A stretch of DNA of 64,000 bases, from the NCBI GenBank assembly GCA_000696115.1, contig JJOH01000019.1:579882-643881 (forward strand). Direction: 5' to 3'. The stretch is from Streptomyces olindensis (GTDB taxonomy: Bacteria > Actinomycetota > Actinomycetes > Streptomycetales > Streptomycetaceae). Position numbers and translations under genes: made by a program. Shown here one piece after another: positions 1-8,719 of this stretch. Position 1 is the first letter of the stretch. Each line of letters begins with the position of its first letter. Under the pieces are notes generated by a model. The model searched no databases. It saw nothing but the letters and a program-made list of their open reading frames with translations, and was not told the DNA's origin.

Positions 1-774
1 ATGGTGTCCTTCACCGGCGGATTCGCCACCGGCGAGGCCATCTCCCGCACGGCCGGCTTGAAGAAACTCGCCATGGACCTGGGCGGCAACGCCCCGGTCA
101 TCGTCATGGACGACGCCGACCTCGACGAGGCCGTCGCCTCCTGTGTCTCCGGCGCGTTCTGGGCCGCGGGCCAGAACTGCATCGGCACCCAGCGCATCCT
201 GATCGCCCACGAGGTCTACGACCGCTTCCGCGACGCCTTCGTCGCCCGCACCAAGGGGCTGCGCGTCGGTGACCCGCTCGACGAGCGCTCCGACGTCGGC
301 CCCATGATCACCCATCAGGCCGCGGCCGCCACCCGCGCCAAGGTCGATGCGGCGGTGGCCGAGGGCGCCGTGCTGCTGTGCGGCAACGACATCACCGGCG
401 CCCTGTACACGCCGGCCGTCCTGGAAGACGTCCCGGCGACCTGCTCGATCTGGCAGGAGGAGGTGTTCGCCCCGGTCGTCGTGCTGCAGCCGTTCACGTC
501 CTTCGAGGACGCCATCGAGCAGGCCAACGCCACCGAATACAGTCTCCACGCGGGCATCTTCACCTCGCGCCTGGACCGCGCCCTGAACGCGGCCCGGCTG
601 CTGGAAGCCGGCGGAGTCATGATCAACGACTCGTCCGACTACCGCTTCGACGCCATGCCCTTCGGCGGGTTCAAGTACGGCAGCATGGGCCGCGAAGGCG
701 TGCGCTTCGCCTTCGAGGAGATGACCCAGCCCAAGGTCGTCTGCATCAACCACATCACCGACGTGGTGCAATGA
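1..774 (+). CDS. NAD(P)-dependent aldehyde dehydrogenase, 5'-truncated by window edge
   Basis: C-terminal 257 residues of an aldehyde dehydrogenase. The first visible residues (MVSFTGG) match the internal VSFTGS segment of the family, so the true start lies outside the window and about half the protein is missing. The nucleophilic cysteine is C60 in GQNCIGTQR, followed by the EEVFAPV and PFGGFKYG signatures. The residue normally supplying the general-base glutamate (ELGG) is aspartate here (MDLGGNAP, D26), which is unusual. The aldehyde substrate cannot be told from this fragment. Its TGA overlaps an ATG that opens a broken aspA-like start. Confidence 0.9.
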   Translation: MVSFTGGFATGEAISRTAGLKKLAMDLGGNAPVIVMDDADLDEAVASCVSGAFWAAGQNCIGTQRILIAHEVYDRFRDAFVARTKGLRVGDPLDERSDVGPMITHQAAAATRAKVDAAVAEGAVLLCGNDITGALYTPAVLEDVPATCSIWQEEVFAPVVVLQPFTSFEDAIEQANATEYSLHAGIFTSRLDRALNAARLLEAGGVMINDSSDYRFDAMPFGGFKYGSMGREGVRFAFEEMTQPKVVCINHITDVVQ

Positions 775-812
775 CCGCCTTCCGCGCCGAGCACGACTCC
801 CTGGGCAGGCCG
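771..812 (+). pseudogene. 5' remnant of an aspartate ammonia-lyase/class II fumarase-type gene
   Basis: An ATG overlapping the dehydrogenase stop (ATGA) reads [12 protein letters not shown], very like the N-terminus of aspartate ammonia-lyases (FRxEHDSLGEVxVP). The likeness ends after about 14 codons and the frame continues as unrelated sequence. I read it as the 5' stub of a gene that was translationally coupled to the dehydrogenase and later deleted. The match is short, so the family assignment is tentative. Confidence 0.5.
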
Positions 813-827
813 CGACCTGCCGGAGCA

Positions 828-892
828 TGTGTCCCGTACGTCCGGCATCTGGGCGATGGCTTCCCAGATGCCGGGCGTACCTGTTCCAGAAC
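828..892 (-). pseudogene. Remnant of a second Lrp/AsnC regulator gene (3' part)
   Basis: The minus strand encodes IWEAIAQMPDVRDT, nearly the same as IWEDIAQMPGVRDT near the C-terminus of the intact Lrp gene just downstream (978-1439). The two DNA stretches are a roughly 60-base direct repeat. No start, HTH or remaining domain is present. It is best explained as the scar of a tandem Lrp copy. Confidence 0.7.
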
Positions 893-977
893 GGGCAACA
901 CCAACTCCACGCCGTCGAGCCACTGATCGGGCACCTGGTACTGACCTCGGTCCAGGGCTCACATGCGGCTGCGCTGC

Positions 978-1439
978 TCACCCCGGTGCCGTTGCGCTCC
1001 GCCCTCCTCGCGGGCGGTTGACGATGCTGGACAGGGTGAGCGCGGTGACCGTGTCCCGTACGCCGGGCATCTGGGCGATGTCCTCCCAGATGACTCGTAC
1101 GCGTTCCAGCGAGGCAGCCTCCAGGCGCACCATGATGTCGAAGTCGCCGCTGAGGATCTCGCAGATGACGACCTCGGGGATGCGTTTGAGCGCGGCCAGG
1201 ACGTCGCCGCCGCGCATGCGGTCCTGGCGGTAGACGAGGACCAGCGCCGAGACGACATCGCCGGTGTCGTCGCCCGCGCGGACGATGGTGTAGCCGGCGA
1301 TGTGGCCCTGCCGCTCCAGCCGTTCGATGCGCTGGCGCACCGCGTTGCGGGAGAGCAGCACCTTGTCGGCCAGTTCGGAGTGCGAGATGCGGGCGTTGCG
1401 GGTCAGCTCGGCGATGATCTTCTCGTCGGTGGCGTCCAC
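978..1439 (-). CDS. Lrp/AsnC family transcriptional regulator
   Basis: 153 residues, the usual Lrp/AsnC length. The N-terminal winged HTH runs from about residue 4 to 55 (ISHSELADKVLLSRNAVRQR); the C-terminal RAM/ligand domain follows, with VICEILSGDFDIMVRLEA typical of the effector-binding sheet. The GTG start at 1439 has an AAGGAG element about 10 bases upstream. Family members sense amino acids and usually regulate adjacent genes; here the neighbours are two aldehyde dehydrogenases and a polyamine-type ABC operon, so control of amine or amino-acid catabolism is a reasonable inference. The DNA site is not evident. Confidence 0.9.
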   Translation of the reverse strand: MDATDEKIIAELTRNARISHSELADKVLLSRNAVRQRIERLERQGHIAGYTIVRAGDDTGDVVSALVLVYRQDRMRGGDVLAALKRIPEVVICEILSGDFDIMVRLEAASLERVRVIWEDIAQMPGVRDTVTALTLSSIVNRPRGGRSATAPG

Positions 1440-1778
1440 GGTAGACCGTCTCCTTCATGAAGTCGTTGGAGATGGCAGCACCCACGGCACGCGGATCGCG
1501 GGTGCCGTGGGTTCCTGCGGAGCATGGTGCGTGGTGGTTGCTGATCAGGCTCAGGATGTGCCCGGATCGGGATCATAGGCGGCAGCGCAAACGCGCGTGT
1601 CGGGCCTCTGGACGTCGAAAGCATCGTCCAAGGCGGTCCAGACCCGCGACATCAGGCTGCCAGAGGCTTTCGCGGCCACCAAGGTGAACCCAGCCGCGCT
1701 GCTGGTGGCCGTCGCCGAACGCCTCGTCACCACCGCCGCTCACCAGGACGCGGGCGAGCCCTGCGCCCGTGTGCTTGC
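1440..1778. other. Intergenic region, no supported gene
   Basis: 339 bases between the Lrp start and the end of the aldehyde dehydrogenase operon. Apart from the Lrp ribosome-binding site I see no conserved protein, RNA or clear terminator. Short open frames here have no recognisable family features. Confidence 0.6.
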
Positions 1779-3263
1779 TCAGCTGTGGAAGCCGGGCAGG
1801 GACAGGTACTTGAGCTGCTGGTACTCGTGGAGGCCCTCGGGTCCGCCCTCGCGACCCAGGCCGGACTGCTTGACGCCGCCGAAGGGTGCCGCGACCTCGG
1901 AGACCAGCCCGCGGTTGATGCCGACCATTCCGGCCTGCAGACGGGCGGCGACCCGGCGGGCACGGTCGATGTGGGACGTCATCACGTACGACGCGAGGCC
2001 GTGCTCGGTGTTGTTGGCCACCGCGATGGCCTCGGTCTCGGTGGAGAAGCGGTGGATGGCGGCGACGGGTCCGAAGACCTCCTCGTGCATGATCGCGGCG
2101 TCGGCGGGGACGTGGTCCAGCACGGTCGGGGCGGCCCAGTGGCCCGGCCCGTCAGGGACGTCCGCCTGGCCGATGACGACGGCACCACGGGCCACGGCGT
2201 CCTCGACGAGGCGGCGGACCTTGTCCACCGCACGGTGGTCGGCCAGCGGGCCGAGCTCGGTGTCCTCCCGGTCCGGGGCGCCCACCCGAATGGCGGCCAT
2301 GCGTTCGCCCAGCGCAGCGGCGAACGCGTCGGCGATTCCCTCCTGGACCAGGAACCGGTTGGCGCCGACACAGGACTGACCGCCCAGCCGCATCTTCGCG
2401 ATCATCGCTTCGCGGACCGCGAGGTCGAGGTCGGCGTCGTCGAAGACCAGGAACGGCGCGTTGCCGCCCAGCTCCATCGAGGTGCGCAGCACCCGGGCAC
2501 CGCTCTGCTGAAGCAGCAGCCTCCCGACCGGGGTGGACCCGGTGAAGGACAGCTTGCGCAGCCGGGGGTCGGCCAGCAGAGCCGTGGTGACCGCTGCCGC
2601 GTCACTGCTGGTGATCACGGTCAGGACACCCGCGGGCGCGCCGACCTCACGCGCCAACTCGCCCAGCAGCAGGGAGGACAGCGGGGTGAGCTCGGCCGGT
2701 TTGAGCACGGCGGTGCAGCCCGCGGCGAGGGCGGCGGCGGCCTTGCGGGCGGCCATGGCCAGCGGCACGTTCCACGGAGTGATCAGCAGGCAGGGCCCGA
2801 CCGGTTCGGCGACGGTGACGATATGGCTCCTGCCGTCCGGGGAGGGCGTGCTGCGCCCGTGCGGGCGAACCGCCTCCTCGGCGTACCAGCGGAAATAGGC
2901 CGCGGCGTAGTCGACCTCGCCCCGGGCTTCGGCGATCGTCTTGCCGATCTCCAGGGTGATGATCCGGGCCAACCGCTCACGGTGCTCGATCAGGGCGTCG
3001 GTGAGCCGGTGCAGGACGGCCGCGCGGTCCCGCGGGCTGGTGAGGGCCCACCCGTCGGCGGCCGCGGCCGCCGCGTCCAGTGCTCGCAACGCGTCCTGTG
3101 GGCCGCAGTCGGCGACGGTGGCGATGACTTCTTCGGTCGCGGGGTTGCGCACCTCGAAGGTGCGCCCGCCGGTGGCGGGTTGCCAGTCGTGGGCCAGGAA
3201 GCCACGGGGGACGGATTCCAGGACTGCCGACTGCCATGAGGGAGCGGTGAGCGTGTCAGTCAT
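1779..3263 (-). CDS. Succinate-semialdehyde dehydrogenase-like NAD(P)+ aldehyde dehydrogenase
   Basis: 494 residues, full length for the GabD-like branch. Visible are the cofactor-site segment ITPWNVPLAMAARKAAAALA, SFTGSTPVG, the general-base glutamate in SMELGGNAPFLVF, the catalytic cysteine in GGQSCVGANR, and the C-terminal PFGGVKQSGLGREGG. It is the last gene of a transporter operon (binding protein, ATPase, two permeases, then this gene, 60 bases after the second permease). This suggests it oxidises an aldehyde derived from the imported amine, such as succinate semialdehyde from GABA or putrescine. The family call is firm; the substrate is inferred. Confidence 0.9.
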   Translation of the reverse strand: MTDTLTAPSWQSAVLESVPRGFLAHDWQPATGGRTFEVRNPATEEVIATVADCGPQDALRALDAAAAAADGWALTSPRDRAAVLHRLTDALIEHRERLARIITLEIGKTIAEARGEVDYAAAYFRWYAEEAVRPHGRSTPSPDGRSHIVTVAEPVGPCLLITPWNVPLAMAARKAAAALAAGCTAVLKPAELTPLSSLLLGELAREVGAPAGVLTVITSSDAAAVTTALLADPRLRKLSFTGSTPVGRLLLQQSGARVLRTSMELGGNAPFLVFDDADLDLAVREAMIAKMRLGGQSCVGANRFLVQEGIADAFAAALGERMAAIRVGAPDREDTELGPLADHRAVDKVRRLVEDAVARGAVVIGQADVPDGPGHWAAPTVLDHVPADAAIMHEEVFGPVAAIHRFSTETEAIAVANNTEHGLASYVMTSHIDRARRVAARLQAGMVGINRGLVSEVAAPFGGVKQSGLGREGGPEGLHEYQQLKYLSLPGFHS

Positions 3264-3323
3264 GCGCGTGGCTCTTTCGCTGATCGCAGGGTGGTGTGTC
3301 GAGGGAGCACGATCGGTGGCTGG

Positions 3324-4190
3324 TCACACGGCCTCGCCTCCGGGGTTGGCGACGCCGACCGTGTTCTCGACCGAGAGCAGGGAGTCCTGTCGTCCGGAGC
3401 CGAGCCAGCGCACCAGGGCCACCAGGCCGAGGGCGAGGATGGCGAAGGCGGTGAGGAGCGCGCTGACGGCGGTGACGCTGGGGTCGATCTCGAAGGTCAG
3501 CGAGTTGTAGACCTGCACGGGCAGGGTGACGGTGTCGACCGAGGAGAGGAACTGGGAGATGTAGAACTCGTCGAAGCTGGTGATGAAGGAGAAGATCGCC
3601 GCCGCGATCATGCCGGGTGCGGCGAGGGGGAAGGTGATCTTCCGGGCGATCGTGAGGCGGCCGGCGCCCATGCTCGCGGCGGCGTCCTCGAGGCGTTCGT
3701 CGATCCCGCGCAGGGTCGCGATCAGGATCAGCACCGCGATCGGTGAGGCCAGCACGGTGTGTCCGAGGGCGATGGCGATGGGGCTGCCCAGCATCGCGGC
3801 GGGCTCGAACAGCAGGAACAGGCCGAGCGCGGTGACGATCTGCGGGATGACCAGAGGGCCGAGGACCAGGGCGAAGACCGCTGAGCGCAGCGGGAGTTCG
3901 CTGCGGACCAGAGCGGTTGCCGCGGTCACCCCGATGATCAGGGAGAACACGGTGCTCAGGGCGGCGATCAGGGCGCTCAGGGAGAGCGCGGCGGGCCATT
4001 TGCTGCCGTCGGCGAACAGGGCCTTGTACCAGTTCAGCGTCCACGCCTCGGGCGGGAAGGAGGCGAAGGCGTTGTTGCTGAAGGAGGTGACGAGGATGAC
4101 GACGATCGGCAGCGCCAGGAACAGCAGGATCACAGTGGCGACCGCGGTCAGGGCGATGCGTCCGGTGAGGGACTTGCGCAGTTCCATCAT
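3324..4190 (-). CDS. ABC transporter permease, PotC-like (spermidine/putrescine type)
   Basis: 288 residues with about six hydrophobic segments and the binding-protein-dependent permease EAA loop (DAAASMGAGRLTIARKITFP), which contacts the ATPase. Family members import spermidine, putrescine or related amines. Two adjacent ATGs open the frame behind GAGGAG, and the first overlaps the stop of the upstream permease (ATGA), which implies translational coupling. The C-terminal tail after the last membrane segment is hydrophilic. Substrate specificity cannot be read from the permease. Confidence 0.92.
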   Translation of the reverse strand: MMELRKSLTGRIALTAVATVILLFLALPIVVILVTSFSNNAFASFPPEAWTLNWYKALFADGSKWPAALSLSALIAALSTVFSLIIGVTAATALVRSELPLRSAVFALVLGPLVIPQIVTALGLFLLFEPAAMLGSPIAIALGHTVLASPIAVLILIATLRGIDERLEDAAASMGAGRLTIARKITFPLAAPGMIAAAIFSFITSFDEFYISQFLSSVDTVTLPVQVYNSLTFEIDPSVTAVSALLTAFAILALGLVALVRWLGSGRQDSLLSVENTVGVANPGGEAV

Positions 4191-5083
4191 GACGCACTCC
4201 TCTTCTTACGGCTGGCGCCCAGTGAGGTCACGGCCTTGACCAGGAGGAGTCCGGCCAGGGTGAGGACCAGCAGGATGACGCCTTGCGCGGCGGCGCCGTT
4301 CCACTGGTTCTCCTTGGTGACCTGCTGGTTGATGAGGGTGGCGATCATCGTCTGGTCGGGTCCGCCCATCAGGGCCGGGGTGATGTAGTAGCCCAGCGAG
4401 AGGATGAAGCTGAGCAGCCCGGCACTGGCCAAGCCGGGGGCGACCAGGGGCAGGTAGACCCTGCGGAAGATGGTCACCCGTCCGGCGCCCATGCTGGCCG
4501 CGGCCGCGAGCAGGCGGCGGTCCACGCCGCGCATCACGCCGTACAGCAGCAGCACCGTGTACGGCAGCATCATCGAGGTGGTGCCGATGACGACGCCGAG
4601 TTCGTTGTAGAGCAGCTGGAACGGCGCTCCGGGGACCGACATGGCGGCCAGCGTCTCGTTCACCAGGCCCTTGTCACCCAGCATGATGATCCAGCCGTAG
4701 GTGCGTACCAGGGCGGACACGAAGTGCGGGACGACCACGATCAGCATGGCCAGGCCCGCCAGGATGGGCTTGAGCCGCGTGATCGCCTGGGCCAGGACGA
4801 ACCCGAACACCAGGCTCAACACGGCCGTCTCGGCGGAGATCCGCAGCGTGGTGATCAGGACGGACAGGTTCACGCCGGTCAGGGCGTCGGCGTACCAGTG
4901 CAGGGTGAACGATCCGTCGGCGTCCTTCAGGCTGAGCAGCAGCGTGCTGAAGATCGGGTAGACGAACAGCACCAGCAGATACACGACGACCGGCAGCGCG
5001 TAGAGGATCCCGACGCGTGTCCTGCGCGAAGCCAGGAGTTTGCGCGGGCGGGCGGGGGCCCCCGCGGTGAGGGTGGCTGCCAT
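4187..5083 (-). CDS. ABC transporter permease, PotB-like
   Basis: 298 residues. A basic N-terminus (ARPRKLLASRRTRVG) precedes the first membrane segment, and about six membrane spans follow. The EAA loop reads AAAASMGAGRVTIFRRVYLP. It pairs with the overlapping downstream permease to form the membrane channel. The start lies 3 bases after the ATPase stop with an AGGGTGAG-type site upstream. Together with the neighbouring genes it forms a complete Pot-type importer. Confidence 0.92.
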   Translation of the reverse strand: MAATLTAGAPARPRKLLASRRTRVGILYALPVVVYLLVLFVYPIFSTLLLSLKDADGSFTLHWYADALTGVNLSVLITTLRISAETAVLSLVFGFVLAQAITRLKPILAGLAMLIVVVPHFVSALVRTYGWIIMLGDKGLVNETLAAMSVPGAPFQLLYNELGVVIGTTSMMLPYTVLLLYGVMRGVDRRLLAAAASMGAGRVTIFRRVYLPLVAPGLASAGLLSFILSLGYYITPALMGGPDQTMIATLINQQVTKENQWNGAAAQGVILLVLTLAGLLLVKAVTSLGASRKKRSAS

Positions 5084-5086
5084 GGC

Positions 5087-6226
5087 TCACCCTGCCTGTT
5101 CGTCTGCGAAGAGGTTGACGTCCTCGGGGTCGGCGGTGATCCCGATCCGCTCGCCCGCGACCGGGCCCCGGCCCGCCGGGACCTCCAGACGCAGCAGCGG
5201 TGCCTGACCGCCGTCGATGCGCACGCCGGCGCGGACCAGGGTGCCGACGTAGGTGGCGGTCTCGACCGCGCCGGTACAGAAGCCGTCGTCGGGGGCGCAG
5301 GCCCGCAGCCGGCCCGGCTGCACAGCCACCTTGACCGGGGTGTTGGCGGCCAGCTGGTGGCGGCGCGCCTTGATCAGGCCACCGGAGTTGTCGAGGCGGA
5401 CCAGGGTGTGCTGGCCGTCGTGCTGCTCGACGCGGCCGGGCAGGAAGTTGGCCGCGCCGAGGAAGTCCGCCACGAACGGCGTCTTCGGCCGCTCGAACAG
5501 CTCCCTGGGGGTGTCGAACTGCTCGATCAGGCCGTTGCGCATCACCGCGATACGGTCGGACATGACCAGCGCCTCTTCCTGATCGTGCGTCACATAGATG
5601 ACGGTCAGGCCGAGTTCCTGCTGGATGGTCTTGATCTCGACCTGGAGCTGGTCACGCAGCTTCTTGTCCAGCGCGCCGAGCGGTTCGTCCATGAGGATGA
5701 CCGGCGGGCGGTAGACCAGCGCCCGGCACAGGGCGACCCGCTGCTGCTGGCCACCGGACAGCTCACGCGGCTTACGCCCGCCGAACCCGGACAGGCCCGC
5801 GATCTCCAGCGTCTCCCCCACCCGGCGGCGGATCTCGTCCTTCGCCACTCCGCGCAGGGTGAGCGGGAAGGCGACGTTCTCGGCGACCGTCATGTGCGGG
5901 AAGAGCAGGTACTGCTGGAAGACGAAGCCCAGGCCACGTTTCTGCGGCGCGAGCCGGGTGACATCCCGGTCCCCGACGGTGATGGTGCCGGAGTCGGGTT
6001 CGCAGAACCCGGCGATCATCATCAGCGTCGTGGTCTTGCCCGACCCCGAGGAGCCGAGGAAGGTGACGAACTCCCCGGCGGCGATCTCCATGGACGCCTC
6101 GTCGACGGCGACCACGTCGCCGTAGGTCTTGCGCAGGGCCACCACCGACAGCGATTTGCCGGTCGCGGTGGCCGGCTTGCCGCCGGCCACCTTGACGGAC
6201 GGTGTGGCAACACCGAATTCAGCCAC
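5087..6226 (-). CDS. ABC transporter ATP-binding protein, PotA-like
   Basis: 379 residues. The ABC ATPase domain shows Walker A (GSSGSGKTT, about residue 57), Q-loop FQQYLLFPHMTV, signature LSGGQQQR, Walker B ILMDEPLGALD and the H-loop THDQEEA. A C-terminal TOBE-type regulatory domain follows (about residues 240-379), as in PotA/MalK proteins. The start overlaps the binding-protein stop by 8 bases. It powers the importer made of the adjacent permeases and lipoprotein. Confidence 0.94.
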   Translation of the reverse strand: MAEFGVATPSVKVAGGKPATATGKSLSVVALRKTYGDVVAVDEASMEIAAGEFVTFLGSSGSGKTTTLMMIAGFCEPDSGTITVGDRDVTRLAPQKRGLGFVFQQYLLFPHMTVAENVAFPLTLRGVAKDEIRRRVGETLEIAGLSGFGGRKPRELSGGQQQRVALCRALVYRPPVILMDEPLGALDKKLRDQLQVEIKTIQQELGLTVIYVTHDQEEALVMSDRIAVMRNGLIEQFDTPRELFERPKTPFVADFLGAANFLPGRVEQHDGQHTLVRLDNSGGLIKARRHQLAANTPVKVAVQPGRLRACAPDDGFCTGAVETATYVGTLVRAGVRIDGGQAPLLRLEVPAGRGPVAGERIGITADPEDVNLFADEQAG

Positions 6227-7319
6227 GAGCCCACTCCAACCAGCGCTTGGTGACGGCCGATTCGTTCTTCAGCCACCAGTCGACATCCGCGTCGAAACCC
6301 TTGTCGTAGTACTGCGGCGCGCCGGCGGAAGCGTTGCGCTGGTCCTCGGTGAGCTTTTCGTAGGCCACCGGAGAGGACGGGTTCGACGGAAAGAACTTGA
6401 CCAGGTTGGCCTGGCTCTCGGCACGCAGCGAGAAGTCCATGAGCTTGTAGGCGTTGTCCATGTTGGCCGCGCCCTTGGCGATGGCGTAGCCGGAGAACTG
6501 GCGGCGCGTGCCGTTGAGCTGCCGCTCGACCGGGACGCCCTGCTTCTGCAGGTCGGCGAGCCGGCCGTCCCAGACGGTGGACATCGTCACTTCCTGGCGG
6601 CTGAGCAGCACGCCCGGGAGCGGGCCGCTGTCCCAGAACTTCTTGATGTCGGGCCGCAGCTCGGTCAGCACCTTGAAGGCGCGGTCCACATCCAGCGGAT
6701 ACAGCTTGTCCATCGGGACGCCGTCGGCCAGCAGCGCGAACTCCAGCTCCGGCAGGTCACCGTCCGGGTGGACCATCGCACGGGAGCCCTGGAACGCCTT
6801 GGTGTCCCAGAAGTCCGCCCACGACTCGGGCTTCCGGCCCCCGAAGGCGTCGGTGCGGTAGCCGATGCACTGACCGTAGAAACTGTGTCCGATGGCATGG
6901 TCGGTGATCTGGGCCTTGGGGATCTTCGCGCTCCTCAGGCTCTTGACCCGGTCGAGGTCCAGCGCCTCCAGCGCGTCCTGCTTGACGTACTTGTAGTGAG
7001 ACATCATCGAGTTGTTGATGAGGTCGCACTGCGGGCGGCCCTGCTTGATCTGCGCCAGCAGCGGGGCGTCGTCCAGGTTGAGCACCTTGACCTGGATGCC
7101 GGTCTCCTGGGTGAACGGCGTGTAGATCGCCTTCTGCAGGGCCGCCCCGTAGGAACCGCCGCTGTCACGGACGACCACCGTCTTACCGCCACCCTTGCCT
7201 CCGGCCGCGGCGCGGCTGGTGCCGGTGCCGCAGGCGGCCAGGGAGGGAAGAGCGGCGAGGGCGGCGAGGCCGCCTGCTCCGCGCAGGAGCGCTCTACGAC
7301 CGATCTGGGCATCACTCAT
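6219..7319 (-). CDS. Extracellular substrate-binding lipoprotein, PotD-like
   Basis: About 366 residues. The N-terminus has a twin-arginine motif (GRRALLRGAGG), a hydrophobic stretch and a lipobox (SLAAC), so it is probably exported by Tat and lipid-anchored. The fold signature matches periplasmic spermidine/putrescine-binding proteins (family 1/PotD). I chose the ATG at 7319 (MSDAQIGRR) because GGAG lies 7 bases upstream; the ATG at 7334 overlaps that site. It is first in the operon that continues through the ATPase, two permeases and the aldehyde dehydrogenase. Confidence 0.9.
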   Translation of the reverse strand: MSDAQIGRRALLRGAGGLAALAALPSLAACGTGTSRAAAGGKGGGKTVVVRDSGGSYGAALQKAIYTPFTQETGIQVKVLNLDDAPLLAQIKQGRPQCDLINNSMMSHYKYVKQDALEALDLDRVKSLRSAKIPKAQITDHAIGHSFYGQCIGYRTDAFGGRKPESWADFWDTKAFQGSRAMVHPDGDLPELEFALLADGVPMDKLYPLDVDRAFKVLTELRPDIKKFWDSGPLPGVLLSRQEVTMSTVWDGRLADLQKQGVPVERQLNGTRRQFSGYAIAKGAANMDNAYKLMDFSLRAESQANLVKFFPSNPSSPVAYEKLTEDQRNASAGAPQYYDKGFDADVDWWLKNESAVTKRWLEWARG

Positions 7320-7913
7320 GGCAGTACTCCTCATATAGGGACGCGTGGGACCAGCTGTGCGGGGGCTTTACCTCGCAGGTGGGGGGTGGGATGTGCAGGG
7401 CGGCGAACGCGGACGGAAGAATTGCCCGCTTGCGTTGTCGGTCGCCTCTTTGGGCGCGTGTTCGCCGTGGATCGGGTCCCCGACGACCGTGTTGTCGGGG
7501 CGACTCCGGCTGGAAGACCGGATGAGTGGCGGCGGCGTCGGTCTTCGACGTTGCTCAGCAGGCAGCTTCGCGAGAGGTCTCGAAGACGATCGGGTCGCGC
7601 GGTACCGGCGTCACATCACGGTCACGTAGATCTTGCGGACGGTTTCGATGGCGGCACGTACGCGCGGGCGTGGCCCGTTCGCGAGGTGCGGAGGCCGGCG
7701 ACGCCTCGCGGCCGGCGTCGGGGTGGCCAGGGTTGCGCGGATGTGCTCTTCGGCACGGGCGCAGCGGGTAGCGCAGTCCGAGTGCGGCGATCGGGGCATG
7801 CGCTCGACTCGTGGTCGATCAGGCATGCCGCAAGCGGCGGTTGCCGAAGGCAGAAGACGAGACGGAGAACAGGTCGTTCAGCCGATGCTGGTGGTGATGC
7901 CCAGCAGGGATGC
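7320..7913. other. Intergenic region, no supported gene
   Basis: Nearly 600 bases between the transporter operon and the SDR gene. A 7-bp inverted repeat (CCCCGAC/GTCGGGG, 7478-7500, 9-base loop) could be a weak terminator. Short frames on both strands resemble nothing I recognise, and composition is less regular than in the coding neighbours, so decayed coding DNA is possible. The promoter of the transporter operon should lie in the first 150 bases but no clear -35/-10 pair stands out. Confidence 0.5.
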
Positions 7914-8648
7914 TCAGAAAGCGGTGTAGCCGCCGTCGACGGTCAGGACAGATCCGGTCACGTACGACGACTCCGAGGACGCGAAGAAGAGCACCGCGTC
8001 GGCGACCTCTTCAGGGGTGGCGAGGCGCTGGAGCGGGATCGTGCTCTCGCGCTCGCGGCGGTAGCCCTCGGGGTCGGGCCTGCGTTGGAACGCCGCTTCG
8101 ATGATCGGGGTGGCGGTCAGACCCGGAGCGACGACGTTGACACGGATGTTGCGCGGGGCCCATTCGATCGCGGCGCCCTTGGCGAGCATGATGAGGCCAC
8201 CCTTGGCGGCGGAGTACAGGACCTGCCCGGCCATGCCGACCATGCCCAGCCGTGAACTGACGCAGACGAACGAGCCGCCGGTCTCAGGCATCAGCGGCGC
8301 GAAGTGCTTCATCACCAGGAACGCGCTGAGCAGGTTGCTCTCGAGCACGTTCTTCGCGTCGTCGTAGGCCATCTCGGTGAGCGGACTGGCAGCCTGCAGG
8401 CCGTGGTTGAGGACGACGACGTCGACGGTGCCGAAGGACTCGGCGGCCTGCTTGGCCAGGTGCTCGACGAACGCCTCGTCGTTGAGGTCTCCGGGAACGT
8501 ACAGGTCGTCGGGCTCAGCACTGTCGAGCCGCTCCCTGCGTCCGGTCAGCAGCAGCCGCGCGCCCTCGCGGCGGAAGTGGGAACTCACGGCCTGCCCGAT
8601 GCCACTGCTGGCGCCGGTCACCAGGGCCGTGACGTTGTTGAGTCTCAT
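7914..8648 (-). CDS. Short-chain dehydrogenase/reductase (SDR), classical type
   Basis: 244 residues, standard SDR length. NAD(P)-binding TGASSGIG is near residue 13; LNHG, the catalytic serine in VSSRLGMVG and the YSAAK tyrosine/lysine pair are all present, ending with VTGSVLTVDGGYTAF. It is the third gene of a RidA - PLP enzyme - SDR cassette. The ATG at 8648 has AGGA 9 bases upstream; an ATG at 8657 would add three residues. A C-terminal fragment of a close paralogue sits at 14263-14385. It probably oxidises or reduces a hydroxy/keto intermediate; the substrate is unknown. Confidence 0.9.
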   Translation of the reverse strand: MRLNNVTALVTGASSGIGQAVSSHFRREGARLLLTGRRERLDSAEPDDLYVPGDLNDEAFVEHLAKQAAESFGTVDVVVLNHGLQAASPLTEMAYDDAKNVLESNLLSAFLVMKHFAPLMPETGGSFVCVSSRLGMVGMAGQVLYSAAKGGLIMLAKGAAIEWAPRNIRVNVVAPGLTATPIIEAAFQRRPDPEGYRRERESTIPLQRLATPEEVADAVLFFASSESSYVTGSVLTVDGGYTAF

Positions 8649-8719
8649 GTGGGGCATTCCTTTGCGGTGGAGGTAGGTCGGATTGCGGGCTCGGCCACGA
8701 ACATCTCGTCCCGTGCCGG

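Noticed and set aside
4283-6253. 656-codon open frame on the plus strand
   Set aside because: Lies over the ABC transporter genes on the opposite strand and has the same artefactual composition.
7611-7826. 71-residue minus-strand frame ending IETVRKIYVTVM
   Set aside because: No ribosome site, no recognisable fold, and arginine/proline-rich; at most decayed DNA.
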